Positions 50,287-60,057 of a DNA stretch of 64,000 bases are shown here, one piece after another. This stretch comes from Heyndrickxia vini. GTDB taxonomy: Bacteria; Bacillota; Bacilli; Bacillales; Bacillaceae_C. The notes below the pieces were generated by a model. That model was not told the origin of the DNA and made no database searches. It was given only the letters and a program-made list of their open reading frames with translations. Every line of letters begins with the position of its first letter. Position 1 is the stretch's first letter. The position numbers and the translations under genes are program-made. The stretch spans positions 2,758,653 through 2,822,652 of the forward strand of contig NZ_CP065425.1 of assembly GCF_016772275.1 (NCBI RefSeq), in the 5' to 3' direction.

Positions 50287-52140
50287 TTAACACCACTCAC
50301 AGAATTCTAGTTCACGTTTAAGTTCATCGACATATTCTGTTGAACCTGTAACAATTAACCGATCATTTATATGGAGCTCTGTATCACCGTGAGGAATAAT
50401 CGATTCACCGCCTCGGAAAATTCTGACGAAAATAACATCACCTGTGAAAGGAAATTTCCGAAGAGTCATCCCTTCAAATTGATTATTTAACATGTTTATC
50501 TCAAAAAGCGAATTTTCCTGATTGGTTAATATTCTCATGACCGCTGGTGACTCGATAAGTGATCGTAGTAATGCTTGAGTAGATAGAAGCGTTGAAAATA
50601 CTTCCACATCATTTTCACGAACTTGTTCTTGTAATTGTGGTGACTCTATACGGGCAATAACTCTGTCCACTTTGCGATTCTTTGCTTCAACTGCCAATGG
50701 TGTATTGGTTTCTTCGTCACCGGTCATAAATACTATAATATCCGATGCAAAGATTCCCTCATCTTCCAATGTTACTACTTCATAATCATTTATTTCTTTT
50801 ACTTTAAAAAGAGAATTAGCAATTTGTTTATCCGCTTTGTCCAGTTTCGTATGATACAGTGTGACATCATATAATTTCGGACTTAATTCTCTTGTAACGG
50901 GTAATGTAAGTTGATTTGCTCCCACTAAAGAAACTTTTCTCTTTCTTTCTTGTAAATTTTCTCTTGGAAACAATTTTCTAAATAAAATTGGTGTAATGAT
51001 ACATGTAATAACCGCCACTAAAATGAACATTCCACTCATTTCTTGTGTAATTGCCCCAATACGTTCAGCGATTTTTGCTGCAGCAATAACCAGTGATAAA
51101 GTTGAAGTAAGCAAAAAAGCCGATGAGACAACAGTCTTAGTGTCATACCATTTTTTTAGTAAGAAAACCGGTATGAATTTCGATAATAAAAAGGCAATAA
51201 TGAGCAACGGAATTAAAATTAATAATTTTTTATCACTAAACAATGACCATAGATCAAGATCAACACCAACCATGACAAAGAAAATAGGAATTAAAAATCC
51301 ATATCCGAAAGAATCAAGCTGCCGTACCATTTCTGGATTTGGTGCTAATAACGAAACTAATGTTCCAGCCAAAAATGCTCCTAATATATTCTCTGCACCG
51401 ACTGATTCGGATAAAGCAACAAGAACAAGAATTAATGTAAATACAGCACGTGTCCCAATTTGTGTCGTACCTCTTGAAAGCTTTTCAAAAAAGGACTTTT
51501 GCTTAAATCGTTTGGCAATGAAATAAAGTATAACCCCTGCTGCAAATAAAATTAGGATTAGCCACATATTTCCTTCACCGCCACCTGTTAATGACACATA
51601 AACGGTTAACAGAATCATCGTTATAAGATCAGCTATGACGGCGATGAGAAGAATGATTTGTCCAATAGCTGTTTTCATGATGTGAGCGTCCTTCAATGTC
51701 GGAACGACTACACCTAGCGAGATGGTAGAAATAATTAATGTTAATAAAAATACATCGTCTACTAAACCGGCAAAGACGAATAAGTAAGAAAGTAGTACAG
51801 ATAAAATGAGTATTCCAATAAAGATTACGATTGCAACCTTTAATCGGTTTGGTTCTTTTTTTCCATTAGGCAGAGTGGCATCCTTTTTTCCCCCAGAAAA
51901 AGCGGAAAAGTCAATTTCGACTCCACTTAAAAACATAAGAAAAATAAATCCTAATGTAGATAATGTTTGTAGCCACATATCCTTTTCAATTAAATCAAAG
52001 CCACTTTTCCCAATGATCAATCCAACGATAATTTCACCTATTACAACTGGTATAACATTAAGCTTAAAGCGATGTAATAAAAGTGGCGTAAGAAATGCAG
52101 CAATAACTACTATAACAACAGACGTAAGTGATCCTTCCAT
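50287..52140 (-). CDS. yjbQ: CPA2-family monovalent cation:H+ antiporter with RCK domains (YjbQ)
   Basis: A 617-residue KefB/KefC-like protein. About 12 membrane helices occupy residues 1-385, with GEIIVGLIIGKSGFDLIE and the ion-site stretch AFLAGTLVSLLAPNPEMV. A TrkA-N (RCK) domain follows (about 405-520), then a TrkA-C domain (about 530-612) with GDTELHINDRLIVTGS. B. subtilis YjbQ has the same structure and likely exports K+. The GAENILGAFLAG motif is the cation path. Confidence 0.93.
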   Translation of the reverse strand: MEGSLTSVVIVVIAAFLTPLLLHRFKLNVIPVVIGEIIVGLIIGKSGFDLIEKDMWLQTLSTLGFIFLMFLSGVEIDFSAFSGGKKDATLPNGKKEPNRLKVAIVIFIGILILSVLLSYLFVFAGLVDDVFLLTLIISTISLGVVVPTLKDAHIMKTAIGQIILLIAVIADLITMILLTVYVSLTGGGEGNMWLILILFAAGVILYFIAKRFKQKSFFEKLSRGTTQIGTRAVFTLILVLVALSESVGAENILGAFLAGTLVSLLAPNPEMVRQLDSFGYGFLIPIFFVMVGVDLDLWSLFSDKKLLILIPLLIIAFLLSKFIPVFLLKKWYDTKTVVSSAFLLTSTLSLVIAAAKIAERIGAITQEMSGMFILVAVITCIITPILFRKLFPRENLQERKRKVSLVGANQLTLPVTRELSPKLYDVTLYHTKLDKADKQIANSLFKVKEINDYEVVTLEDEGIFASDIIVFMTGDEETNTPLAVEAKNRKVDRVIARIESPQLQEQVRENDVEVFSTLLSTQALLRSLIESPAVMRILTNQENSLFEINMLNNQFEGMTLRKFPFTGDVIFVRIFRGGESIIPHGDTELHINDRLIVTGSTEYVDELKRELEFCEWC

Positions 52141-52179
52141 AGTTCCTCCCCTTTTTTAATAACGATATTTCAAATTTCT

Positions 52180-53553
52180 TTAAATTAAATGGTTCATAAA
52201 TAAATTGGCCATTCCAAAATATATTAGGATTGAGATAATGTCATTTATTGTCGTAATAAATGGACCTGATGCTACCGCAGGGTCAATATTTAGTTTATCC
52301 ATAAGAAGTGGAATTAACGAACCTGACATAGTAGCTACAACTAATGATGCCAATATTGATATCCCTACCAATAAACCAAGAAATAGTTCCCCTTTCCATA
52401 CATACACGATAATCATAATCAAAATACCACATGTAGCCCCAGTAATAAATCCTGTCCCTGCTTCCCTAAGAATGAGCTTCCATTTACTCTCTTCATTCAC
52501 ATCTCCCGTAGCAATTCCTCTTACGGCTACAGCTAATGCCTGTGTCCCTGTATTACCTGCCATTCCACCAATTAACGGGATAAAAACTGCCAATAATGCT
52601 ACTTGTTTCAGTGTATCTTCAAAACGACCAATTAGACTCGCTGTAAACATGCCTAAAAAAAGGAGGACAATAAGCCAAGGCAATCTCTTTTTGGCAGCTG
52701 AAAATGGGCTTTTACTTGGTGAATCCATATCGGAAACTGCAGCAAGCTTAGAGTAATCCTCGGAAGCCTCTTCATCAATGACATCCACGATATCATCGAT
52801 CGTTATAATCCCCAATAAATGTCGTTGGAAATCAACTACAGGAATAGCTAAGAAATTATAATCCTTCATTCTTCTGGCGATATCTTCCTGATCATCACTA
52901 ACGGATACATACACGACCCGATCATTCATAATTTCCGTAATCATCGTATCGTCTTCTTCAATAATTAAGTCACGAAGTGAAAGAACGCCGACAAGCCTTT
53001 TCTCTTCGTCAATGACATATAGATAATAGATCATTTCCGCTTTGGCAGCTTCATTCTTTAAAATAAACATAGCTGATCGTACGGTTTGACTTGCTTCAAT
53101 CGCGACATATTCGGTTGTCATGATGCTTCCTGCGGTGTATTCTTCATAATGAAGCAAATCTTTAATTTCTTGAGCTTCACCCTGATCCATCATCGTCAGA
53201 TAACTTGCAACCTGATCTTTTTCTAGAATATTTAACACATCGACCGCATTGTCCGTAAACATATAAGAAAGGACATCTGCCGCATATTGTGGTAGCATTT
53301 CAGACAATAATTTTCGATATTCCTCATCTTCGATTTCTAGTTGTTCAAACAGAAATGCCATTTCCTTCGGAGACAAAAAATAATAAACTTGTTTTCTATG
53401 TACCGGATCAATTTCAATAAAAAACCGAGCTTGATCATAGGGATGTAAGCTGAGAAATTCATCACGAAAATTATGAATATCTTTATTTTCTAATGCGGTG
53501 TTCAATAATATCTGTTGATGAAGTTTTTTTTGATCTTCTAGATTTTCACCCAA
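52180..53553 (-). CDS. mgtE: Magnesium transporter MgtE
   Basis: A 457-residue MgtE channel. The N-terminal superhelical domain (about 25-135) contains LLSEMLPQYAADVLSYM. A CBS pair follows (about 138-262), with GSIMTTEYVAIEASQTV and AIPVVDFQRHLLGIITIDDI. Then come five helices (about 288-457) with the Mg2+ pore motif PLIGGMAGNTGTQALAVAVR. All parts intact. No M-box riboswitch is visible in the 160-bp upstream region, which is not unusual for secondary MgtE copies. Confidence 0.95.
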   Translation of the reverse strand: MGENLEDQKKLHQQILLNTALENKDIHNFRDEFLSLHPYDQARFFIEIDPVHRKQVYYFLSPKEMAFLFEQLEIEDEEYRKLLSEMLPQYAADVLSYMFTDNAVDVLNILEKDQVASYLTMMDQGEAQEIKDLLHYEEYTAGSIMTTEYVAIEASQTVRSAMFILKNEAAKAEMIYYLYVIDEEKRLVGVLSLRDLIIEEDDTMITEIMNDRVVYVSVSDDQEDIARRMKDYNFLAIPVVDFQRHLLGIITIDDIVDVIDEEASEDYSKLAAVSDMDSPSKSPFSAAKKRLPWLIVLLFLGMFTASLIGRFEDTLKQVALLAVFIPLIGGMAGNTGTQALAVAVRGIATGDVNEESKWKLILREAGTGFITGATCGILIMIIVYVWKGELFLGLLVGISILASLVVATMSGSLIPLLMDKLNIDPAVASGPFITTINDIISILIYFGMANLFMNHLI

Positions 53554-53714
53554 CGTTCATCACCTTCGTTTCTAAAATTACATAATACATATCCTAACAA
53601 AACTTTATTCATTTGTATTGTAATTTGAATATGTTTCTTACGTTAGTTTTCCACATATTTATTTAAAATATATTTAAAATAATAGTAATCACTATAGTAT
53701 GGAAAGGATACAAA

Positions 53715-54452
53715 ATGAAAATAGACATTATTGGAGATATTCATGGCTGTTATGATGAATTTGTTCGTTTAGTGACTGCTTTGGGATATAGGTTTGAAAA
53801 TGATATTCCGATTCATCCGGATCATCGAATAGTAGGATTTGTTGGTGATCTTACCGATCGCGGTCCACAATCTCTGAAAGTCATTGAAACTGTATGGAGG
53901 CTTCGACAGAAAAATCTTGCCTATTATGTTCCCGGAAATCATTGCAATAAACTTTACCGATATTTTTTAGGGAGAAATGTACAAATTACACATGGTTTAG
54001 AAACAACCGTTGCTGAGCTTAAAGCCTGCACTGGAAAAGAAGAAAATCATTATAAAAAAATGTTCATGCAATTATACGAAGAGGCACCGCTGTATCAAAT
54101 AATCGATAAAAAAAATCTAATCATTGCACACGCAGGAATTCGTGAAGATTATATTGGATTGTCCAATAAAAGTGTCAAAACGTTTGTATTGTATGGAGAT
54201 ATAACTGGAGAAAAGCATGAGGATGGCTCACCGGTAAGACGTGACTGGGCTAAAAATTATAATGGCGATGCATGGATAGTCTATGGACATACACCTGTTC
54301 AGAAACCTAGATTTGTCGGAAAAACTGTCAATATTGATACCGGGGCAGTATTCGGAGGAAAGTTAACAGCACTACGCTATCCTGAAATGGAGACCGTTTC
54401 TGTCGATTCTTCCATGCCGTATGTGGAAGGGAAATTTAGGAGTTTTGAGTAA
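53715..54452 (+). CDS. prpE: Bis(5'-nucleosyl)-tetraphosphatase PrpE (YjbP)
   Basis: A 245-residue metallophosphoesterase of the PPP family. Metal-binding motifs GDIHGCYDE (about 7-15), [10 protein letters not shown] (about 44-53), GNHCNKL (about 78-84) and the later GHTPVQKP (about 197-204). PrpE hydrolyses Ap4A in spores and vegetative cells and, in B. subtilis, affects germination. The local context (yjbO, nadK, yjbM, fabI nearby) is conserved. AAAGGATAC precedes ATG. Confidence 0.94.
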   Translation: MKIDIIGDIHGCYDEFVRLVTALGYRFENDIPIHPDHRIVGFVGDLTDRGPQSLKVIETVWRLRQKNLAYYVPGNHCNKLYRYFLGRNVQITHGLETTVAELKACTGKEENHYKKMFMQLYEEAPLYQIIDKKNLIIAHAGIREDYIGLSNKSVKTFVLYGDITGEKHEDGSPVRRDWAKNYNGDAWIVYGHTPVQKPRFVGKTVNIDTGAVFGGKLTALRYPEMETVSVDSSMPYVEGKFRSFE

Positions 54453-54458
54453 TAATAT

Positions 54459-54487
54459 GCGTGTGGCTAACTTGCCTCACGTTTTTG
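54459..54487 (+). terminator. Intrinsic terminator of prpE
   Basis: CGTGTGGC / GCCTCACG hairpin followed by TTTTTGTTG. Confidence 0.8.
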
Positions 54488-54564
54488 TTGTTTGAACTTA
54501 TTACTTTATTATTGAAAATGTAGGCAGAATATATTAAAATTTCAAAAAGAAAGTAGGTGATGAA

Positions 54565-55470
54565 ATTATTATAAAACATCGTAAAGAACCAGTTGATTTA
54601 AACGTTTTAAACTATTTACATCCTCGAATGGGTCTATCTGCAAAAGATAAGCTTTACTTATTAAACCTTCAAAAAGGCTTCCTAGGTGAGAAGCAGTTTG
54701 ATAAATTATTATCAACTCTCTCAAATGATTGGACTATACTTAATGACCTACATCTTGAAGCAAACAACACTTCCTTTCAAATTGATAGTTTTGGCCTCCA
54801 CTCTGAATCTTCCTATATCTTTGAAATAAAAAATTATGAAGGGGACTTCTATGTTGAAAATGAATCTTGGTATTCTGTGTCAGGAAATGAAATCAGTAAT
54901 CCGTTTCAACAATTAAAACGAACTGAATCCCTTTTCCGCAGATTTCTAAAAAATCATAGCTTTCATTATACAGTTGAACCCTATCTTATTTTTATCAATC
55001 CAGAATTCCACTTATATAATGCTCCACGAAATCCTCAAATAATTTTTCCTAACCAACTTAATCGATTTATGGAAAAATTAAAGAAGAAATCTGCCACTAG
55101 GACAAAAAATCATTTGAAATTAATTGAAAAACTATTGTCATGTCAAGTACAGGGCTTACCGTATAGGAATTTACCTAAATACAGTTTTAATGACTTAAAA
55201 AAAGGAATTCCCTGTTCGGAGTGCCAGTCTTTTTATGCTAGTTTTCTAAGAAAAAATTTAGCATGCAGTCATTGTGGTCACAAAGAGGATGTTACTTGCG
55301 CTGTTATACGAAGCATAGAGGAATTTAAGATCCTATTTCCCGAGGCGAAAATTACCAGCATGATCATACATGAATGGTGCAAGATCATTCCTTTACAAAC
55401 GATTCAGAGGATTTTATCAAAAAACTTTAAACTCTTTGGGCATGGCAAGAGTGCATTTTATGTGAAATAA
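54565..55470 (+). CDS. NERD-domain protein, apparent ATT start
   Basis: A NERD (nuclease-related) domain protein. FLGEKQFDKLLSTLSNDWTI and DSFGLHSESSYIFEIKNYEG hold the Asp and Glu-x-Lys residues. A C-terminal zinc-ribbon (CSEC...CSHC, about 217-238) and a winged-helix-like end follow. The first ATG (54628) has no ribosome site, but 21 codons upstream ATT ATT ATA AAA follows AGGTGATGAA. The extra residues IIKHRKEPVDLNVLNYL look like the usual NERD-protein start MIIKxR. So a 301-residue protein starting at ATT is favoured. Role unknown. Confidence 0.85.
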   Translation: MIIKHRKEPVDLNVLNYLHPRMGLSAKDKLYLLNLQKGFLGEKQFDKLLSTLSNDWTILNDLHLEANNTSFQIDSFGLHSESSYIFEIKNYEGDFYVENESWYSVSGNEISNPFQQLKRTESLFRRFLKNHSFHYTVEPYLIFINPEFHLYNAPRNPQIIFPNQLNRFMEKLKKKSATRTKNHLKLIEKLLSCQVQGLPYRNLPKYSFNDLKKGIPCSECQSFYASFLRKNLACSHCGHKEDVTCAVIRSIEEFKILFPEAKITSMIIHEWCKIIPLQTIQRILSKNFKLFGHGKSAFYVK

Positions 55471-55508
55471 AGCTCCTCATAATTGCGATTGAAATTGAGG
55501 CTTTTATT
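55470..55508 (+). terminator. Possible terminator of the NERD gene
   Basis: AGCTCCTCA and TGAGGCT pair around an 18-base loop and are followed by TTTATTTAT. Moderate quality. Confidence 0.6.
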
Positions 55509-56080
55509 TATATCATAAGTACGTTTTGATGTTGATATTTAGATCTTTTTGTTTTATCTATATCATACGCCGGTTTTGATATTGATATTTAGATCTTATT
55601 TGTTTTATCTATGTCATACGCCGGTTTTGATATTGATATTTGGATCTTTTTTGACTTATCTATGTCATACGCCGGTTTTGATATTAATATTTAGATCTTT
55701 TTTGATTTATCTATGTCATACGCCGGTTTTGATATTGATATTCGGATTTTTTTTGATTTATCTATATCATACGCCGGTTTTGATATTGATATTTGGATCT
55801 TTTTTGATTTATCTATGTCATACGCCGGTTTTGATATTGATATTTAGATTTTCTTTGTTTTATCTATGTCATACTACGGTTTTGATATTGATATTTAGAT
55901 CTTTTTTGATTTATCTATGTCATATACGGTTTTGATATTGATATTTTGGATTTTCTTTACTTTATCTATTTCATACGTCCGCCTTGATATGGATATTTTA
56001 GATTTTTCTCGTTTTATCTATATCATTCAGAATATGATTTCGATTTTTAGAGTCTTCATCGTTTAAATCTATATCAAACT
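55505..56080. repeat. 51-bp tandem repeat array (minisatellite)
   Basis: About 11 copies of a 51-bp unit of the form TTTTGATATTGATATTTAGA plus TCTTTTTTGATTTATCTATG plus TCATACGCCGG. The central copies are nearly identical and both ends degenerate. Because 51 is a multiple of three, one plus-strand frame stays open (a 17-residue repeat), but there is no ribosome site and composition is that of repeat translation. Non-coding status is inferred. Confidence 0.94.
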
Positions 56081-56125
56081 AGGTACATGCATTTTACAAA
56101 AAGGAACTTAAAACACCATAGCAAA

Positions 56126-56160
56126 AAATGGACTTTAGCCTCTTATACTAAAGTCCATTA
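56126..56160 (-). terminator. Intrinsic terminator of the yjbO-nadK-yjbM unit
   Basis: On the minus strand AATGGACTTTAG / CTAAAGTCCATT hairpin followed by TTTTGC, right after the yjbO stop. Confidence 0.85.
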
Positions 56161-56162
56161 CT

Positions 56163-57035
56163 TCACACTTCAAACGGAAAATCACTATGAAAAGTCATTT
56201 CTTTGCCCGTTGTTGGATGATAGAAAATAAGATTGCTGCAGTGCAAGGCTTGACGTTCATACTTATCAGTACTTCCACCGTAAAGATCGTCACCTAAAAG
56301 GGGGTGACCAGCATAAGACATATGTACACGAATTTGATGTGTTCTTCCTGTATCCAGTGACAATTGGATATGACAAAACTTCGAACAACGTTTTAATACG
56401 TGATAATGTGTACGTGCAGCTTTTCCATCTGTTCTTACTTCCCTTTCAATAATACTTGAATCTTTACGGCCAATCGGTGCATCAATAGTTCCGGAATCAT
56501 TGCTTAAAATGCCTTCCACTAATGCCTCGTAAGTACGTTTAATCATTCTTTTTTGCTGCATTTTACTTAACAAATGATGGATGTATCGATGTTTCGCTAC
56601 TAGAACTAATCCTGAAGTGTTTCTATCCAAACGTGTAACGATATGAACGGTAGCATCAATAGATTTTTTTTGATAATACCCGATTAGCGCATTGGCAAGA
56701 CTTCCATTCGGATGCTCTCTTGAAGGGATTGTATTCATAAATGCAGGTTTATCTATCACTAATAAATCTTTATCCTCAAAGATAATATGAATCGGAATAT
56801 CCTCTCCAACTAACGATTCACTGCTTTTTTCAGGTGGAAAAGTAACCTCGAGCCGATCACCGCATTTTAATTGATATAGAACATTTTCTTCACGCTCGTT
56901 GACCATTATTTGTCCGCCAGCAAATTTAATATCAGTTAACGCTCTTCGTGAAATTTCTTTCTCACTTAAAAATTGTTTAATAATCTTATCTTCATCTTTT
57001 TGAGTGATTTTCCATTGCAAGGAATAAGAAGCCAT
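56163..57035 (-). CDS. yjbO: RluA/RluD-family pseudouridine synthase (YjbO)
   Basis: A 290-residue pseudouridine synthase. The N-terminal S4-like region has LTDIKFAGGQIMVNEREENV. The catalytic domain holds HIVTRLDRNTSGLVLVAKHR (about 128-147) with the catalytic Asp in RLDRxTSG, and LDTGRTHQIRVHMSYAGHPLLGD near 240. Target RNA site is not assigned in Bacillus. MASYSLQ is preceded by GAGGGAG; a longer reading overlapping nadK lacks a site. It is the third gene of yjbM-nadK-yjbO. Confidence 0.94.
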   Translation of the reverse strand: MASYSLQWKITQKDEDKIIKQFLSEKEISRRALTDIKFAGGQIMVNEREENVLYQLKCGDRLEVTFPPEKSSESLVGEDIPIHIIFEDKDLLVIDKPAFMNTIPSREHPNGSLANALIGYYQKKSIDATVHIVTRLDRNTSGLVLVAKHRYIHHLLSKMQQKRMIKRTYEALVEGILSNDSGTIDAPIGRKDSSIIEREVRTDGKAARTHYHVLKRCSKFCHIQLSLDTGRTHQIRVHMSYAGHPLLGDDLYGGSTDKYERQALHCSNLIFYHPTTGKEMTFHSDFPFEV

Positions 57036-57051
57036 TCGTGCTCCCTCTCTT

Positions 57052-57852
57052 TTAGTCTGAAATAAATGAATCATGAACCCGTTTCCAAAACGGGAAAGGG
57101 CGAAATCGTGCAAAACGAATCTTCTCATCTGCCACACGGAATTGGATCGATTTCACATCTTTATGTAGCAATGTAAGATGATCGATAGTGATCATGAAAT
57201 CTTGTTCGCGAACAGGCTTAAGTGTACATGTATGATGCCCTGGAAAAATCAATGGTGATCCGATTGTTCTAAATACTTTATTATTAATGGAAGCCATTTC
57301 CGCTAATTGAATCGCCTTTATTGAAGGATGAATGATTGCTCCACCTAATGCTTTATTATAAGCTGTACTTCCGGTCGGAGTTGAAAGACATAATCCATCT
57401 CCTCGGAAGCGTTCAAAATGTTGACCACGAACGTCAATATCCATGACCAATGTGCCTTCCACACATTTTACCGTTGACTCGTTCAATGCTAAATACCTAG
57501 TTTCTTTGCCACCATGCTGATAACGAATGATCACTTCAAGAAGAGGGTACTCAACAACCTGATATGGTGTTTTTGCTATTGCAATAACAAGCTTTTCGAT
57601 TTCTTCCGGTACCCAATCTGCATAGAAACCAAGATGGCCAGTATGAACTCCTACAAAAGCGGTTTTGTCTAATCTTGAACTGTAGCGGTGAAAGGCGTAT
57701 AGCAATGTTCCATCCCCACCAACTGAAATGACGATATCCGGTTTTGCCTCGTCGTACTCTAGTCCAAAATCCTGTAAATATGTACGTATTTTATGCATCA
57801 ATGTATTCGACTTTGCATTTCCTTTTGATGTAATCGAAAATTTCAAGTTCAT
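57052..57852 (-). CDS. nadK: NAD kinase
   Basis: A 266-residue NAD kinase that makes NADP. The catalytic motif [17 protein letters not shown] (about 41-57, GGDG) and the second motif [22 protein letters not shown] (about 148-169) are intact. It corresponds to B. subtilis PpnKA/NadF (YjbN). AGAAGGTG lies before ATG, and the gene follows yjbM by 33 nt. Confidence 0.96.
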   Translation of the reverse strand: MNLKFSITSKGNAKSNTLMHKIRTYLQDFGLEYDEAKPDIVISVGGDGTLLYAFHRYSSRLDKTAFVGVHTGHLGFYADWVPEEIEKLVIAIAKTPYQVVEYPLLEVIIRYQHGGKETRYLALNESTVKCVEGTLVMDIDVRGQHFERFRGDGLCLSTPTGSTAYNKALGGAIIHPSIKAIQLAEMASINNKVFRTIGSPLIFPGHHTCTLKPVREQDFMITIDHLTLLHKDVKSIQFRVADEKIRFARFRPFPFWKRVHDSFISD

Positions 57853-57885
57853 TCACCTTCTCCCATATATTTGATTCATGATTTA

Positions 57886-58536
57886 TTAATTCTTTTTTCT
57901 CGCATTTTTATGTTGTTCTTTATTTTTTGTAAAATAAACTTGTGCCTCTTGAATTTCTTCCCGAATTTCAGACATTTCTTCATCCAATAGGAAAGCTGCT
58001 TCTGCGGCACGTTGTAGACGCATTTTAATGTCCTCAGGAAACTGTCCACGATATTTATAATTTAGTGAGTGCTCAATTGTCGCCCAAAAATTCATTGCAA
58101 GTGTGCGAATTTGAATTTCACATAGAAGCTTTTTTTCTCCATGAATTGTTTGAACAGGATATTCGATAACTACATGATAGGAGCGATATCCACTTGGTTT
58201 ATTATTTGAAATATAATCCCGTTCCTCAATAATTTTAAAATCATTTCGCATTCTTAATAGCTCGACTACTTTTTTAATATCATCAACAAATTGACACATC
58301 ATCCTAAGTCCAGCGATATCCTGCATTTGGGTTTCTAATTGATCGAGCGGGATTTCTTTTTGTGTTGCTTTATCTAAAATACTAACAATCGGTTTCACGC
58401 GTCCGGTTACAAATTCAATTGGAGAGTGGATATGCTCCTGCTCGAATTGGGTACGCATCCCTTTTAATTTAATTTTCAATTCATCCACAGCTTGTTTATA
58501 AGGAGCTAAAAATTGATCCCAATGGTTCACTAACAA
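57886..58536 (-). CDS. yjbM: Small alarmone synthetase, GTP pyrophosphokinase (YjbM/RelQ)
   Basis: A 216-residue small RelA/SpoT-type synthetase (SAS1/RelQ), lacking hydrolase and TGS domains. The synthetase core contains HSPIEFVTGRVKPIVSILDK (ATP and GTP site) and QDIAGLRMMCQFVDDIKKV. PSGYRSYHVVIEYPVQTIHG (about 103-122) and EIQIRTLAMNFWATIEHSLN (about 127-146) carry catalytic Glu and Tyr/His residues. It makes (p)ppGpp/pGpp as a tetramer. It is first in the yjbM-nadK-yjbO operon, an order kept in Bacillus. Confidence 0.96.
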   Translation of the reverse strand: MLVNHWDQFLAPYKQAVDELKIKLKGMRTQFEQEHIHSPIEFVTGRVKPIVSILDKATQKEIPLDQLETQMQDIAGLRMMCQFVDDIKKVVELLRMRNDFKIIEERDYISNNKPSGYRSYHVVIEYPVQTIHGEKKLLCEIQIRTLAMNFWATIEHSLNYKYRGQFPEDIKMRLQRAAEAAFLLDEEMSEIREEIQEAQVYFTKNKEQHKNARKKN

Positions 58537-58682
58537 TCACCTCTAACTAACAAATCAGGAGTAGAAATTTACCTAATCATAAATCCATTTCCATTTTACC
58601 ATAATTCTTGATTGCTAATGCAAGACTACAACTGATAAAATGCAAACAGTGAATAAAGGAAAAAAGGGAGCGATAATAAACT

Positions 58683-59300
58683 ATGGCCAGTGTTATTGAA
58701 ATAGAATTAAAAAATTTAGTAACTCAAGAAGAATTCATCCGAATCAAAAATGAATTTTCACTTACGGAAAATCTTTTTATTGAACAAATCAATCATTATT
58801 TTGACTCCCCCACCTTTCAATTAAAACAATTAGGATGTGCACTGCGAATTCGAAAGAAAAAGAATCAATATGAACTTACACTAAAATCACCTGCAGAGAT
58901 TGGCTTATTAGAAACCAATGAAAAAATCAATGAACAACTAGCCAATCAATTGATCACGTCAGGGGAACTGCCTGAAGGAGAAGTAAAAAATAAATTACGA
59001 CAATTAAGCCTTCCGTTAGACAACATCAACTATTTTGGATCTTTAACAACGAACAGAGCTGAAATAAATTATAAAGATGGATTACTTGTTTTTGACATTA
59101 GTTCCTATTTAAATAAAAGAGATTTTGAGATAGAATATGAAGTAGCAGATAGAATTATAGGGGAAAGAATTTTCCAAGAGCTAATGAACCAATTAAATAT
59201 ACCTATTCGTGAAACTGAAAATAAAATTGTCAGGTTTTATAACGCAAAAAAACAATACTTAAGTGGGGAAAAAACGAATGACAACAGTGAATCAAATTAA
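58683..59300 (+). CDS. yjbK: CYTH-domain protein (YjbK)
   Basis: A 205-residue CYTH/triphosphate tunnel protein. The N-terminal signature IEIELKNLVTQEEFIRI (ExExK pattern) and HYFDSPTFQLKQLGCALRIR (about 39-58), with acidic and basic residues lining the tunnel. YjbK hydrolyses inorganic triphosphate in other Bacillaceae. It overlaps the cwlQ gene by 23 bases, and divergent yjbM lies upstream, the usual context. Confidence 0.92.
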   Translation: MASVIEIELKNLVTQEEFIRIKNEFSLTENLFIEQINHYFDSPTFQLKQLGCALRIRKKKNQYELTLKSPAEIGLLETNEKINEQLANQLITSGELPEGEVKNKLRQLSLPLDNINYFGSLTTNRAEINYKDGLLVFDISSYLNKRDFEIEYEVADRIIGERIFQELMNQLNIPIRETENKIVRFYNAKKQYLSGEKTNDNSESN

Positions 59301-59895
59301 AACATTACTTGAATTGCAGGCACTTCAAAGTTTTTCAAATGCACCTAGCTCCCAATCATCGGACACAAGTTCTCTTTTTCAGCAATTACTAGCGACTGCC
59401 ATGCAAAGTTCCATTAATGGAAAAACAGAAAGTAGTACAAGCACTTTAAATAATACATTAAATCAAACTTTGCCAGTGAATTTTAATTTTCCAATGAATT
59501 TGAAACCAGTCAATGTCCCAAAAGATCTTGATTCAATTATTCAAAAGGCGAGTGAAAAATACAATGTACCTGCAAAATTGATTAAATCGGTTATTCAACA
59601 CGAATCCAGCTTTAATTCTAATGCAGTTAGTAGTGCTGGCGCATCGGGTCTTATGCAATTAATGCCTTCTACAGCAAGTAGCCTGGGCGTGACGGATGTT
59701 TTTGATCCGGAACAAAATATATTTGCCGGCAGTAAATATTTAAAAAACATGCTTGACCGCTATGATGGAGATATCAAACTGGCACTCGCTGCTTATAATG
59801 CAGGGCCGGGAAATGTCGATCGTTACGGAGGAATTCCACCATTTAAGGAAACGCAAAATTATGTAAAAAACATTTCGAGCTCATTCTATGGATAA
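59278..59895 (+). CDS. cwlQ: Lytic transglycosylase/muramidase CwlQ (YjbJ)
   Basis: A 205-residue SLT-type enzyme. The N-terminus (1-80) is a Ser/Thr/Asn-rich region without a signal peptide. The catalytic domain starts VPKDLDSIIQKASEKYNVPA (about 80-99) with catalytic Glu in VIQHESSFNSNAVSSAGASG and LMQLMPSTA, then AAYNAGPGNVDRYGG. B. subtilis CwlQ (YjbJ) has both muramidase and lytic transglycosylase activity. The start was taken at MTTVNQ, overlapping yjbK, with GTGGGG upstream. Lack of signal suggests non-classical export. Confidence 0.92.
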   Translation: MTTVNQIKTLLELQALQSFSNAPSSQSSDTSSLFQQLLATAMQSSINGKTESSTSTLNNTLNQTLPVNFNFPMNLKPVNVPKDLDSIIQKASEKYNVPAKLIKSVIQHESSFNSNAVSSAGASGLMQLMPSTASSLGVTDVFDPEQNIFAGSKYLKNMLDRYDGDIKLALAAYNAGPGNVDRYGGIPPFKETQNYVKNISSSFYG

Positions 59896-59925
59896 ACGTT
59901 ATTCGAAAGAATAACGTTTTTTTTA
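59895..59925 (+). terminator. Intrinsic terminator of yjbK-cwlQ
   Basis: AACGTTATTC / GAATAACGTT perfect stem followed by TTTTTTT, starting at the cwlQ stop. Confidence 0.9.
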
Positions 59926-60057
59926 ATATATTCACTGGGATAATATTCATTGTTTTGCAAAATATAATCATTGAAAAGGCTATTTGTTTGAGTTATTGGA
60001 CGTTCACCTGCTAAAATGAAAATACACAATAAAAATCTTTTTAAAGGAGCTTTTCAT

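Noticed and set aside
52205-52756. 183-residue plus-strand frame opposite mgtE
   Set aside because: It is a shadow of the mgtE membrane domain; no ribosome site and mgtE is complete and conserved.
55549-55935. 128-residue frame through the 51-bp repeat array
   Set aside because: Open only because the period is a multiple of three; no ribosome-binding site and the array is degenerate at both ends.
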